Shown piece by piece: positions 25,574 to 35,335 of a stretch of 64,000 nt of DNA. The stretch covers positions 124,001 to 188,000 of the forward strand of contig NZ_JAHLPU010000051.1 of the NCBI RefSeq assembly GCF_018918045.1, given 5' to 3'. The number at the start of each line of letters is the position of its first letter. Position 1 is the stretch's first letter. The notes below the pieces were generated by a model. The model was not told where the DNA came from. It saw only the letters and a program-made list of their open reading frames with translations, and ran no database searches. The position numbers were made by a program, and so were the translations under genes. This stretch comes from Pseudoflavonifractor sp. MSJ-30 (GTDB taxonomy: Bacteria > Bacillota > Clostridia > Oscillospirales > Oscillospiraceae).

Positions 25574-28500
25574 ATGGCAATACGAATAGAGTGGGATGAA
25601 TTTGAGATTGCCCTTCTTATAGAAGCGTGTGAAGAGGTCCTTCGTAAGGGAAAACCCAAATCGGAAGTAGTCAAGACCGTTTCTTCCAATTTACGCAAGC
25701 GTGCTATAAGTAAAAATATAGCAATAGACGATGTTTTTCGCAACGAAAATGGCATTGCGCTTCAAATGCAAAAGATGGCTTATTTGCTTACCCATGGTGA
25801 AAAAGGCATGCCTGGCGCAAGTAAATTGTATGCTGAGGTTGCTGAACTTCGAGAGGAAAACCCTAAAAAGTTTGAGGAGATACTCAAGAGAGCAAAAGAG
25901 GAGATTGAAATGACAGACTTGTCACAACAGAATATCGATAAAAAAGCTCTCTTTGCCCAGTGGTTAAACGAGCATCCGATTAAGAAATATACTCCATCCG
26001 CAATCATAGATGCATTAGACGTGGCCTCTCGCTATTGCGTTTCGAAAAAGGTTTGCAAGGATGGCTTTTGGAGTATGCAAAACAAGGCAGAATTCAATGC
26101 AGCTACATCCAAATTGCTTTCTTTTAGACTTTTTAGACTAAAGTATAGGTCTGCGGCAGCCAAAATGGATAAGGCCATTCCGCTTTATAAAGCATTTTTA
26201 GATTCATATGTAGCGTCGCGGGAAGAAAACACAGCTGAGTTTGAAGGCGAAGCATTGAATGAACCGGATAGCATGTTATCAACTGCCGCTGCAAATTCTG
26301 ATGATATAATTCGTCTTGATTTTTCTGATATTGGAAGCTTGATCTTTTCCAAGCCAGTCTGTTTGAACTATAAAGATCATACCTTTACCGATTTTAATAG
26401 CTGGGCAAGTCTTTACGCAAAAGTTGCATTCTTGTTGAAACAGGACTATCCACAGATTATAGTGGACGGAGGATCTCTTTCAGAAGGGGCTGCACCGGAG
26501 TTTTCAATGAATTCGAAAGCATTGAGAAAGCCTAAGGCAATAACTGATGGCCTGTTTATTGAGACGAACCATTCGGCAACAGAAATCGCTTCAAGGATTG
26601 CTACGCTCCTGCGTTTGTGCGGCGTTGACCTTAACAAAGTGTCTATTACCTATACGCTCAAAAAAGAAGCCGAGCAAAAGAGAACGTCTCAAGCCAGGAG
26701 TGAGAATGAAAAGCTTTATGAAAAGCTCTATTCAATTTCACGCATTTATGATGATCCTGCCGGACTTTCTCTCAACAGAATTACTGGTTTATTAGGCCAG
26801 AGTGATGACCGTGAACTCGTTCAGGGCATACTGGACCATGCACCGTGGGCTCATAGAATTGAAAATGGGATATACTCATTTGCTTCTGCCGATACTATAA
26901 GCGCGAGGAATGAGAAAAAAGCAGGAAAAGATGACACTATTTCTGATTCCGCATTTTATGATTATCTTGACAAAACTTTGTGTATGGCGGAGCCGACATG
27001 CCGAAGTTATGTTTCTGCTATTCGTTCAGCTGAAAAATATGCAAAGGATTACGGATTCACTTCATATCGCATATATGATGTGACAACAAGCGATGCGGTT
27101 GCTCTTTTAAACGCCTTGATGAAAGATGATGGCTTTGCCGCATATAACATCCGGCAGCACAATCGCTTCAGAGCTGCTTTCACGAAGTTTGCTGAAATGG
27201 CGGGTCAGAGTATTGCAGTCAAAAAGACAGGTGCTCAGCTGCAAAACAAACCGCAGGAACAGCCAATTGCCCCTTTTGACAAAGAGAAATACATTGAAAT
27301 ACTAATGTGTCGATATCGCAATGGTATTACCTTTGACTCAATTGATTTTGATAACTTCCGCGAAACATATGAAGACCTTTATGACAGCAGCATTGACGCA
27401 GATGATGACACGCTTGAAAAACAACTTCGGCTCTGCGGTGTGTTCTATAATAATCGCCTGTTTCCTGCAGAAGGAATAATGGATGACGAAACAAGGGAAA
27501 AACTGTTTACCTATATTGAGAACAGTTTTTCATCCGGCAAAAAGGTTCTGTATTATAAAGCTGTTTTTGAAGATTTGGCAGATGCCTTTGCAAACTGCTA
27601 TTCTCTTGCGGATGAGCATATGCTTCGTGTGTTTATCGAGTTCACTGCGGATCCTGATAAATATTATTTCTTCAAAGACTATATGTCAGTCGAGGCGAAT
27701 GTAAAAATCGATGACACTGCCGAGGTTGAAGACTTTCTCTTGTCTGCTGGCAAGCCGATGAAAGTTGAGGATGTTTGCACGGCTCTTACGCACATTCCAA
27801 AGGAGAGAGTAGACAGTATTATCAAATTTGACAGTCGCTTCCGCAGAAATGCCAAAGGTGAATACTTCCATGCGGACATTTTTGAAATCTCAGAGCCGGA
27901 GCTTGAGAAGATCGCTGCAATTATTGATGGCTCTATCGCCGAAAATGGATACGCAATCTGGACAGATATATGGAATATAATTCAGGAAACAATGCCCGTT
28001 TTCCTTGAAAACAACTTGTATCTTTCCGCTCTCGGTGTGCGGAATGCTATTTCTGCGCACTATTTGGGCAAATTTAATTTCAACGGTGCAGTAATTAGCA
28101 GACCAGAAGACCGCTATGAAATGCGAGACATCTATCAGCTCTATGCGAAACATCATCCGACTTTTACGGCTGATGACATTTATAATCTGTCCAAAGAGCT
28201 TGACACAGTAATCTACTTTGAAGCTCTTTCCGAGGTGTCGGTACGAGTAAGTCATGATCTGTTTATCTCGAAGGAGATGATATCCTTTGATACAGATGCA
28301 GTTGACAGAGCCATCAACAGTTTCCTTTCGAAAGACTACATTCGCATTCGTGAGATAGATTCATTCCTCGTTTTTCCGAATGTGGGTTATGAGTGGAATG
28401 AATACCTGCTCGAAAGCTTTCTGCTTTCCTATAGCAAAAGATTCGCTCTTGTTAACAATGGACTGTCATTGAACAATGTGGCCGGCTTTGTTGTGAAGGA

Positions 28501-28684
28501 AGACGGACAGATAAAAGAATTTGTTGATGCATGTGCGGCCTTCCTTGCCGATGGGCGCATTGAATTGAAAAAGGTAGATGCTTTGAACTATCTGGCGGAT
28601 ATGAATATAATATCCCGCCGCAGCTACAAGGACATCGACCTAGCCCTGCGTCGGGCAGCACAAATACGCAGAAGGAAGGAATAA
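25574..28684 (+). CDS. Unrecognised 1036-residue protein of the BREX island
   Basis: I do not recognise a named family. Residues 1-110 are helical (WDEFEIALLIEACEEVL to REENPKKFEEILKRAKEE). Around 255-370 lies a beta/alpha segment with FNSWASLYAKVAFLLKQDYP and GLFIETNHSATEIASRI, a pattern I associate with uncharacterised Firmicutes proteins. Near 460-540 a SAM-like helical bundle (YDYLDKTLCMAEPTCRSYVS) resembles the core-binding domain of tyrosine recombinases, but no catalytic R-H-R-Y set follows. The C-terminal 450 residues are helical with winged-helix-like repeats. It precedes brxP by five bases, so it is likely part of the system, perhaps as a sensor or DNA-binding specificity factor. 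Confidence 0.6.
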   Translation: MAIRIEWDEFEIALLIEACEEVLRKGKPKSEVVKTVSSNLRKRAISKNIAIDDVFRNENGIALQMQKMAYLLTHGEKGMPGASKLYAEVAELREENPKKFEEILKRAKEEIEMTDLSQQNIDKKALFAQWLNEHPIKKYTPSAIIDALDVASRYCVSKKVCKDGFWSMQNKAEFNAATSKLLSFRLFRLKYRSAAAKMDKAIPLYKAFLDSYVASREENTAEFEGEALNEPDSMLSTAAANSDDIIRLDFSDIGSLIFSKPVCLNYKDHTFTDFNSWASLYAKVAFLLKQDYPQIIVDGGSLSEGAAPEFSMNSKALRKPKAITDGLFIETNHSATEIASRIATLLRLCGVDLNKVSITYTLKKEAEQKRTSQARSENEKLYEKLYSISRIYDDPAGLSLNRITGLLGQSDDRELVQGILDHAPWAHRIENGIYSFASADTISARNEKKAGKDDTISDSAFYDYLDKTLCMAEPTCRSYVSAIRSAEKYAKDYGFTSYRIYDVTTSDAVALLNALMKDDGFAAYNIRQHNRFRAAFTKFAEMAGQSIAVKKTGAQLQNKPQEQPIAPFDKEKYIEILMCRYRNGITFDSIDFDNFRETYEDLYDSSIDADDDTLEKQLRLCGVFYNNRLFPAEGIMDDETREKLFTYIENSFSSGKKVLYYKAVFEDLADAFANCYSLADEHMLRVFIEFTADPDKYYFFKDYMSVEANVKIDDTAEVEDFLLSAGKPMKVEDVCTALTHIPKERVDSIIKFDSRFRRNAKGEYFHADIFEISEPELEKIAAIIDGSIAENGYAIWTDIWNIIQETMPVFLENNLYLSALGVRNAISAHYLGKFNFNGAVISRPEDRYEMRDIYQLYAKHHPTFTADDIYNLSKELDTVIYFEALSEVSVRVSHDLFISKEMISFDTDAVDRAINSFLSKDYIRIREIDSFLVFPNVGYEWNEYLLESFLLSYSKRFALVNNGLSLNNVAGFVVKEDGQIKEFVDACAAFLADGRIELKKVDALNYLADMNIISRRSYKDIDLALRRAAQIRRRKE

Positions 28685-28689
28685 CATAC

Positions 28690-31122
28690 ATGTACTCTTA
28701 CGAATGGGACAGCTCAACAGGCGGATATGTTTTGACGCCGACCCCGCTCGCCTTCTCTAAAGAGCCACGTCCCGTGTACTATAAAGAACTTGATATACTT
28801 GGGTTCGACAAGTATTGGGAATACGACAAAAACGACTGTTTTCCTTACATGTGGGCGGAAGTTAACAGCTATTATTATCGCGGAAGGCTTGTAGCAAAAA
28901 CGAAGGGTGGCAGTTTCTTTACTGCACCTGAAATCGAAATAATTGACAATCCAGAGCCTGCAGGGCATCCTCTAAGGTTTGTAGATATACCTGCAATGGT
29001 CGAAAAAAACATTGCCATCCTTGAACAGCTTGTTCAGGATACCATCAAAAAAATATACAACACTTATGTTGAATATAAGAGTGTTGTGGATGTATTTTAT
29101 GTTGCTTTTTCAGGCGGTAAAGACAGCGTTGTTGCGCTAGATTTGGTTCAGCGAGCTCTCCCACATAACAGTTTTAAAGTTCTGTTCGGCGATACGGGAA
29201 TGGAATTCCCGGATACATATGATGTCGTTAATAAAACGAAAGAATACTGTGAGGGACAAGAGATTGAATTTTTGCGAGCAAAATCGAAACTTGCCCCCCA
29301 GCAAACTTGGAAGGTATTTGGCCCGCCAGCTGTAACAATTAGATGGTGTTGCAGTGTCCATAAGACAACACCTCAGATTACACTACTTCGAGATATCCTC
29401 GATAAGCGAGATTTTACCGGAATGGCTTTTACCGGCATTCGCGGTGATGAAAGCGCATCTAGAAACGAATATGATGGAATTAGCTATGGGGGTAAGCATA
29501 CCGGTCAATATAGCTGTCATCCTATTTTGGAATGGAATACTGCAGAGCTGTTTTTGTATATTTACCAAAACAACCTTATTCTAAATGAAGCGTATAAAAA
29601 AGGAAATACGCGCGCTGGGTGCTTGGTTTGTCCCATGTCGCAGGGCAAACATGACTTTATGAAGCATCAAAGTTATCCGGATGAAACAAACGCGTATATT
29701 GAATGTATAGCATCTACTAGTGGAAAGAAGCATTACTCCCCTAATGAGTTAACTCATTTTGTAGAGTCTGGTTACTGGCGAACTAGAAAGAGTGGGAGAG
29801 AACTAAACTTTGGCCAAGACCTCCATACTTTTGAACTTGTGGACGGCAAGAATGTAATCACCATTTTCAATAAAAACATCAGGTGGAAGGAATGGGTAAA
29901 AACCATCGGGCCTCTCACATTATTCGACGACAACAGATACTGTATAGAGTATGAGAATCATCAATATTTTTTCCGAATCAAGGATATGCCCGATGGCGGA
30001 GAACAATTTATATTCCAAAGCTTTGGAAACGGAAAAGATGATGTCAAATTTATCTCCCTTTTTAAAAGCTCAATAATTAAGAGCGTTTATTGCATAAACT
30101 GTGGGTATTGCGCTGCGGAATGCAAAAAGGGATGCATTGACATGGCGAACGGATTGAAAATATCTAGTGATTGTGAGCATTGTCACAGTTGCCACGATAT
30201 TTACTCCCATTGCTTGAGATATAATTCCATAAAGAATAGGATAGGAGCCAAAAGCATGACTGGACTTGATAGATATTATAGCTTCGGAGTCAAAGAAAAT
30301 TGGCTTCGCGTTTACTTTGATTATGAAGGAAGCGCAAATTTTTGGAACACAGACGGAGATGGAGAAATTCCAAACAAAAAGAAGGACGCTTTCCTAAATT
30401 TCGTTAAGGATGCAGGAATGGTTTACGAAGATAAGACTCTCAAAGGAAAAGAAAGTAAATACATTAGGTTTAAGCCAAACTCCTTTGCTGAAAAGATGTT
30501 TTCACTAGGAATAGATAGCGAAAGCATGTGGGCTTACTTGATGTGCAACCTTGTCTATGCATCAGATGCGGAGGAATTCCGTTGGTTTATAAAGAATATT
30601 CCGTTTAATGAATCGGTGACTCTTGATGCTATAACTTATAGGCTTGAAGAAATAATGGAGAACGACAAGTCTGGTCTCGGAAAACGCAATGTTCGTGATG
30701 CGTTAAAAGTCTTCATTTTGAAAACGCCGTTCGGCTCAAAATTGGGGCTTGGAAAGATCGCTGATTACGATGAAAAAATTTCAGCAAATGGTAAGGAAAC
30801 AATCTCACTCAATTACTTTGTTAGAGGAGCATGGGAAAACCCTGACGAAAAAGTAATACTTTATGCTCTGTATAAATTCGCCGAAGCTTGCGGCAACTAC
30901 AAACAATTTACCCTTACGAGATTGCTTGACACATCCATCGAAAGCGAAGGAATCAGCCCTACGCAGATTTTTGGATTGAACCGCGACACCATGGAAAAGA
31001 TTCTAAACGGATTGACCTTCAACTACCCCGATTTAATTGAAGCACGATTTACTTTGGGCCTCGATAATATCACCTTAAAGAGCGATAAGAGCGCCGAGGA
31101 AATACTGAACGAGCTGTTCTGA
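28690..31122 (+). CDS. brxP: BrxP: PP-loop (PAPS-reductase-type) protein with Fe-S motifs and DUF4007
   Basis: The 810-residue protein has SGGKDS at 141-146, the PP-loop that binds ATP in PAPS reductases and in DndC. After WCCSVHKTTP and a CLVCPMSQGKHDF segment comes a ferredoxin-like part: Cys468, 471, 474, 478 and 482, then a second cluster from Cys495 (CEHCHSC). The C-terminal 280 residues resemble DUF4007, a domain often found in defence islands. In type 4 BREX a protein of this kind takes the place of the methyltransferase. By analogy with DndC it may put sulfur into DNA; that is inference. It starts five bases after the 1036-residue gene and ends 13 bases before brxC. Confidence 0.85.
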   Translation: MYSYEWDSSTGGYVLTPTPLAFSKEPRPVYYKELDILGFDKYWEYDKNDCFPYMWAEVNSYYYRGRLVAKTKGGSFFTAPEIEIIDNPEPAGHPLRFVDIPAMVEKNIAILEQLVQDTIKKIYNTYVEYKSVVDVFYVAFSGGKDSVVALDLVQRALPHNSFKVLFGDTGMEFPDTYDVVNKTKEYCEGQEIEFLRAKSKLAPQQTWKVFGPPAVTIRWCCSVHKTTPQITLLRDILDKRDFTGMAFTGIRGDESASRNEYDGISYGGKHTGQYSCHPILEWNTAELFLYIYQNNLILNEAYKKGNTRAGCLVCPMSQGKHDFMKHQSYPDETNAYIECIASTSGKKHYSPNELTHFVESGYWRTRKSGRELNFGQDLHTFELVDGKNVITIFNKNIRWKEWVKTIGPLTLFDDNRYCIEYENHQYFFRIKDMPDGGEQFIFQSFGNGKDDVKFISLFKSSIIKSVYCINCGYCAAECKKGCIDMANGLKISSDCEHCHSCHDIYSHCLRYNSIKNRIGAKSMTGLDRYYSFGVKENWLRVYFDYEGSANFWNTDGDGEIPNKKKDAFLNFVKDAGMVYEDKTLKGKESKYIRFKPNSFAEKMFSLGIDSESMWAYLMCNLVYASDAEEFRWFIKNIPFNESVTLDAITYRLEEIMENDKSGLGKRNVRDALKVFILKTPFGSKLGLGKIADYDEKISANGKETISLNYFVRGAWENPDEKVILYALYKFAEACGNYKQFTLTRLLDTSIESEGISPTQIFGLNRDTMEKILNGLTFNYPDLIEARFTLGLDNITLKSDKSAEEILNELF

Positions 31123-31135
31123 GGAGGAGACGGAG

Positions 31136-34100
31136 ATGAGTTATAGAGAGTATTTCAATATTGATCCCGAATATTTTCCCCAGGTTGATAAAAAGCTTAT
31201 AGAAGAGAAACCGGATCTTTGGAAGAAGTTCTGGCCGCACCCCACTTTCGTTCAACTGCTCAAGGCCATGGTGGATGTTTTGGAACGGAAGCAGAAGCTG
31301 TCTATGTGGGTGGACGGTGCTTACGGTACCGGTAAATCTCATGCGGTATTCACTCTGAAGAAGCTCATCGAAGCTTCCGATGAAGAGACGACCGCCTATT
31401 TTGAGAAATATGGACTGGATAATTTCCTCTGCAAGAAGCTCTTGAACCAGAAAAATGAGGGAAAAATACTTGTCTGCCACCGCTATGGGTCTTCTGATAT
31501 TCAAAGCGATACGGACTTAATAGTTGCTATGCAAGAAGGCATTGAGAAAGCCTTGACGGAAGCGGGAATCGAAAATACAGCAAATACATCTCTGAAGAAT
31601 TCTCTGATTCGTTTCTTCGAAAACGAGGAGAACAGGCAGAGCTTTGATATCTATGCCAAAGGGACATACAAAACGGCGCTCGGAGGAGATACTTCAGATA
31701 GTGTCCTAAAAAAGCTGAGAGAGTACGATGAAGAAGCTCTTAGAAGCCTTATCAATAAGATTTTCAAGGTTCCGGCAGTTCGAAACGGATTCTCCATGAA
31801 TACCGGCGAACTTTGCGATTGGATTCGTGAGGTTATTGAGAAGAACAATCTCAAAGAGTTTGTATTTATTTGGGATGAGTTCTCCGAATACTTTGAAAAC
31901 AATATGCACCATCTGACCGGCTTCCAGCAGATTGCAGAGCTGGCAGCAAGTGCACCATTCTGCCTGCTGATCGTCACGCATAAGGCAGAGGGCTACTTCT
32001 CCGACGGAGACCCGGATAAGAGAAAAATTCTTGACCGTTTTGTTTCTCCAATTCATATCTCACTGCCCGAAAACATTGCCTTTGAGCTCATGAATCAGGC
32101 AATGAAGAAAACAGAGGATGAAGATAAGGCGGCAAAGTGGGAAAAGAACAGGGCGAGCCTTGACAGACGTTCTCAAACCAGCCGCGCAGCCGTCAGGAAA
32201 GCAATTAATCTTACCGATGAAGATCTGACTAATGTTCTCCCGATTCATCCGTATGCGGCTCTTTTACTCCAGCATATTTCGATCTACTACACATCTACAG
32301 CGAGAAGCATGTTCAACTTCATTAAGAACGATGAAGGTGAACAGGTTCATGCCTTTCAGTGGTTTATCGACAACTATGATTTCAAATCTCGCAATCCTTT
32401 CCTCACCGCGGATATGCTCTGGAACTTCTTTTATGAGACCGGCAGCCAGAAACTTGCCGACGGAATCAAAGAGGTTCTCAGTTGCTACACCCCTAAGCTT
32501 GACAAGGAACTGCTTGAAGATGAAAAGAGCGTCTTGAAGGTAATCCTGCTTCTGCAGGCAGTCTCTGAGCGAATGACCGGCAATCGGGATATTTTTCTGC
32601 CAAACAACAGAAATCTTGAACTTGCTTTTGAGGGAACAGACCTTCAGTTTACTGCGCCCAAAATCGCAATGAAGATGCTAAACGACCATGTTATCACAAG
32701 GACACCGTTGACCGGCGATGTATTCTCTTATTGCTGCAAAAACAATGGGCCGAATGTCGACTCTACGCCGTTTATCGCTCAAGCCAAGCAAAAATCTACT
32801 AAGGACATGACCTTTATGGCCGGCAGTAATCTGCGCAGTACGATTGAATTTACTGGTGCGTTAAGGCTTCGTTACTCGCTTGCTTATGCCACACTTTCTG
32901 ACTTCGACAGCGAAATCAAAAAGGCAAATAATCCAAGCACAGCTGGAAATAAGCTTTATGTTGTAGCAACTATAGGCAGAGACTCTTCCGAGAGTGGTGC
33001 ACTGAAAAAGAAAATTGAAAACTTCTTTGAGAGCAATCGCGAAACAAATGCTGTGGTAGTGGACAGTTCTTCCGTGCTCCTTGGTGAGAGCGAATATACA
33101 GAATTTGTCGAAAACTATGCAATGGCACTTGCAATTGCAAATAGTGATATAGATCAGCGCAAGACATACGAAGGATATGCCATAGAGGTTCTTTCCAATT
33201 GGGCAAAGCGCATTAAGAACGGTGCCTTCTATGTCTACTCTCGCTATGCTCCGAATGGAGAACGTGTTGCGAATATAGCGGATCTGTTTGAAAAACTGAT
33301 GGATATCGACAAGTTCCATTATCCGCAGTGTTTGGAGGGCACTTTTACAAGTGTCCTAAACACCATGTATGATGCCAATTCTCTCGGTGCTGGAGCAACT
33401 TGCGGAATTACAGAGGAAACCAAAGGCACTTTCCGATCCGGCAATGAGGCCACAAAACTTGAAAATGCATTGAAAGGCGCTTGGAAAGTCCCGGAATACT
33501 GGAAAACCTCACACATTTATATTGCAAATCTGAAGAGAGCCGTTACCGAGATAGTTGATGAGGCGTTCGACAAGAGTGATAGAATTTCTATTGCTCGGAT
33601 TTATGATGTTCTGAAAGCGGAGCCGTATGGGTTTATGCCATGTAACCTTACTGCGTTTATTCTTGGTTTCATCTTGAAAGAGTATGCTAACGGCATTTAT
33701 TCCTACAGTGATAATTTGACAACTGTACCGCTGGATACAGACAAGCTTGCATCAATGATTTCCGAAATCATTAAGCAGGAGAACACACCGGATAAACGCT
33801 ATAAGGACAAATACATTGTTACGCTTACGGAAGCAGAACGCGCTTTCAACAAGGCAACTTGTACAGCTTTCGATATCCCTGAAATGTTCTGCGTGTCGAT
33901 TACGGAAACCAGATCGAGAATTCGCGAGCAGATGAAGAGTTTCTCCTTTCCGATTTGGGTAGTCAAGTATGTTCTTGACGGCAATACCTTTAAAACGAGC
34001 AAAGATGTGGTTTCACGACTTATCGACAACTATTGCGGCATTGCTAATAACAAGAACATGGACGGAGAGAAATCGGACAACGATATTGCTCTCACCATCG

Positions 34101-35320
34101 GCCAGATTTGCATTGATAATCCTGGTGCAGCAGAGGACTTGAAATCTGTTTTGACAAAAGACAATTGCCGGAGCGGAATGATGGAGTATCTGAAGCTGTA
34201 CGACGGAGGAAAGCTTCCTTCCCTTGCGGGTAAAATCGGTGACGGGGGGCAGTATATTAATCAGCTCCAGTACAAATTCAGTTCTGATGCAGCAAATTGG
34301 GTGTGGAACACGGATACTGTTAATGCAAAGATTGATGAACTGATTTGTGAATATGAGATTGTTGAAATCAGCAATCGTATTCTTACAAAGAACACAACCT
34401 TCGCAGACACCATCCGTGCATGGGTAGACAAGCTCAGTCAGATTTGCATCGCTTATTCTGTAATTAAAAATGAGCTTGGCGATGCAAAGCCATTTTATGA
34501 AATGCTATGCTCTCTGTATAAGCAAAGAAATCTTCTTGATTCACAGAAAAAGCCATTTCTTGCATTGCTTCAAGAGAATGCCAATACATTCAAGCAGTTC
34601 ATGGCAGCGCAAAGCTCGCTCTTTATGAAAGCATGCAGTTATTATCTGGATGACTTGTCAGAAGAAGATGCTAAGGCAATTCTTGATGACGATACATACG
34701 GATTTGGCAGCTCTTATCTGTTGGAACCTGATAAATATACAAGCAAGGTGCAGAAGGCTGTCACCGCATATAAAAATGCGCAAAAATATACGCAGTTGAA
34801 GAAGCATTGGCTTGATTTGACTGGTACGGACTCTCCGTATGCATGGTCAAACAAATATGGTATGCCGATTCTGGCTATGGTCCCAGATGCTGAAATGTCC
34901 ATAGCGCGTAAGGTGTTTGGCTTTATTAACTCTAAAACAAAAGATGAAGAATCAATCGCAACAGCCGAGGATTATCTTAGCAAAATAACCTATGCGGATA
35001 AACTCAGCAGCAAATCCGAACGAGATAAGGCATTCCGTGACGTCTTCCTTGGAGATTATACAATTCTCTTCGACGATGTTGATGAAGTGATTGACTATCT
35101 GAAAAGCCATGTTACGGAATCTCCCTATCACTGGATGGGCAGTAAAGAAGTTTCGGTGAAAATCAAGGAAATGGCAAATGCGAACTATGTGAAATCCGGT
35201 TACAGCGAAGCAAAGCAGGTCATCGACAATATGCCCGTTGATCAGCTTAAGGACTACCTCAAGAAATTGATTGAAGACAACATTGCTGTCGGCGTGGAGA
35301 TAATCAAAGGGCAAAAATAA
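31136..35320 (+). CDS. brxC: BrxC-like P-loop ATPase
   Basis: The 1394-residue protein begins with SYREYFNIDPEYFPQVDKK and has Walker A GAYGTGKSH at residues 61-69, unusually near the N-terminus, as in BrxC/PglY. FIWDEFSEYF (Asp247, Glu248) is the Walker B region. The rest is long and helical with no other recognised domain. BrxC proteins are core components of all BREX types; they bind ATP and are needed for defence, but their exact role is open. GAGGAGGAG precedes the ATG. It follows brxP and precedes pglZ by 15 bases. Confidence 0.87.
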   Translation: MSYREYFNIDPEYFPQVDKKLIEEKPDLWKKFWPHPTFVQLLKAMVDVLERKQKLSMWVDGAYGTGKSHAVFTLKKLIEASDEETTAYFEKYGLDNFLCKKLLNQKNEGKILVCHRYGSSDIQSDTDLIVAMQEGIEKALTEAGIENTANTSLKNSLIRFFENEENRQSFDIYAKGTYKTALGGDTSDSVLKKLREYDEEALRSLINKIFKVPAVRNGFSMNTGELCDWIREVIEKNNLKEFVFIWDEFSEYFENNMHHLTGFQQIAELAASAPFCLLIVTHKAEGYFSDGDPDKRKILDRFVSPIHISLPENIAFELMNQAMKKTEDEDKAAKWEKNRASLDRRSQTSRAAVRKAINLTDEDLTNVLPIHPYAALLLQHISIYYTSTARSMFNFIKNDEGEQVHAFQWFIDNYDFKSRNPFLTADMLWNFFYETGSQKLADGIKEVLSCYTPKLDKELLEDEKSVLKVILLLQAVSERMTGNRDIFLPNNRNLELAFEGTDLQFTAPKIAMKMLNDHVITRTPLTGDVFSYCCKNNGPNVDSTPFIAQAKQKSTKDMTFMAGSNLRSTIEFTGALRLRYSLAYATLSDFDSEIKKANNPSTAGNKLYVVATIGRDSSESGALKKKIENFFESNRETNAVVVDSSSVLLGESEYTEFVENYAMALAIANSDIDQRKTYEGYAIEVLSNWAKRIKNGAFYVYSRYAPNGERVANIADLFEKLMDIDKFHYPQCLEGTFTSVLNTMYDANSLGAGATCGITEETKGTFRSGNEATKLENALKGAWKVPEYWKTSHIYIANLKRAVTEIVDEAFDKSDRISIARIYDVLKAEPYGFMPCNLTAFILGFILKEYANGIYSYSDNLTTVPLDTDKLASMISEIIKQENTPDKRYKDKYIVTLTEAERAFNKATCTAFDIPEMFCVSITETRSRIREQMKSFSFPIWVVKYVLDGNTFKTSKDVVSRLIDNYCGIANNKNMDGEKSDNDIALTIGQICIDNPGAAEDLKSVLTKDNCRSGMMEYLKLYDGGKLPSLAGKIGDGGQYINQLQYKFSSDAANWVWNTDTVNAKIDELICEYEIVEISNRILTKNTTFADTIRAWVDKLSQICIAYSVIKNELGDAKPFYEMLCSLYKQRNLLDSQKKPFLALLQENANTFKQFMAAQSSLFMKACSYYLDDLSEEDAKAILDDDTYGFGSSYLLEPDKYTSKVQKAVTAYKNAQKYTQLKKHWLDLTGTDSPYAWSNKYGMPILAMVPDAEMSIARKVFGFINSKTKDEESIATAEDYLSKITYADKLSSKSERDKAFRDVFLGDYTILFDDVDEVIDYLKSHVTESPYHWMGSKEVSVKIKEMANANYVKSGYSEAKQVIDNMPVDQLKDYLKKLIEDNIAVGVEIIKGQK

Positions 35321-35335
35321 TTTGGAGGTCGTTTT

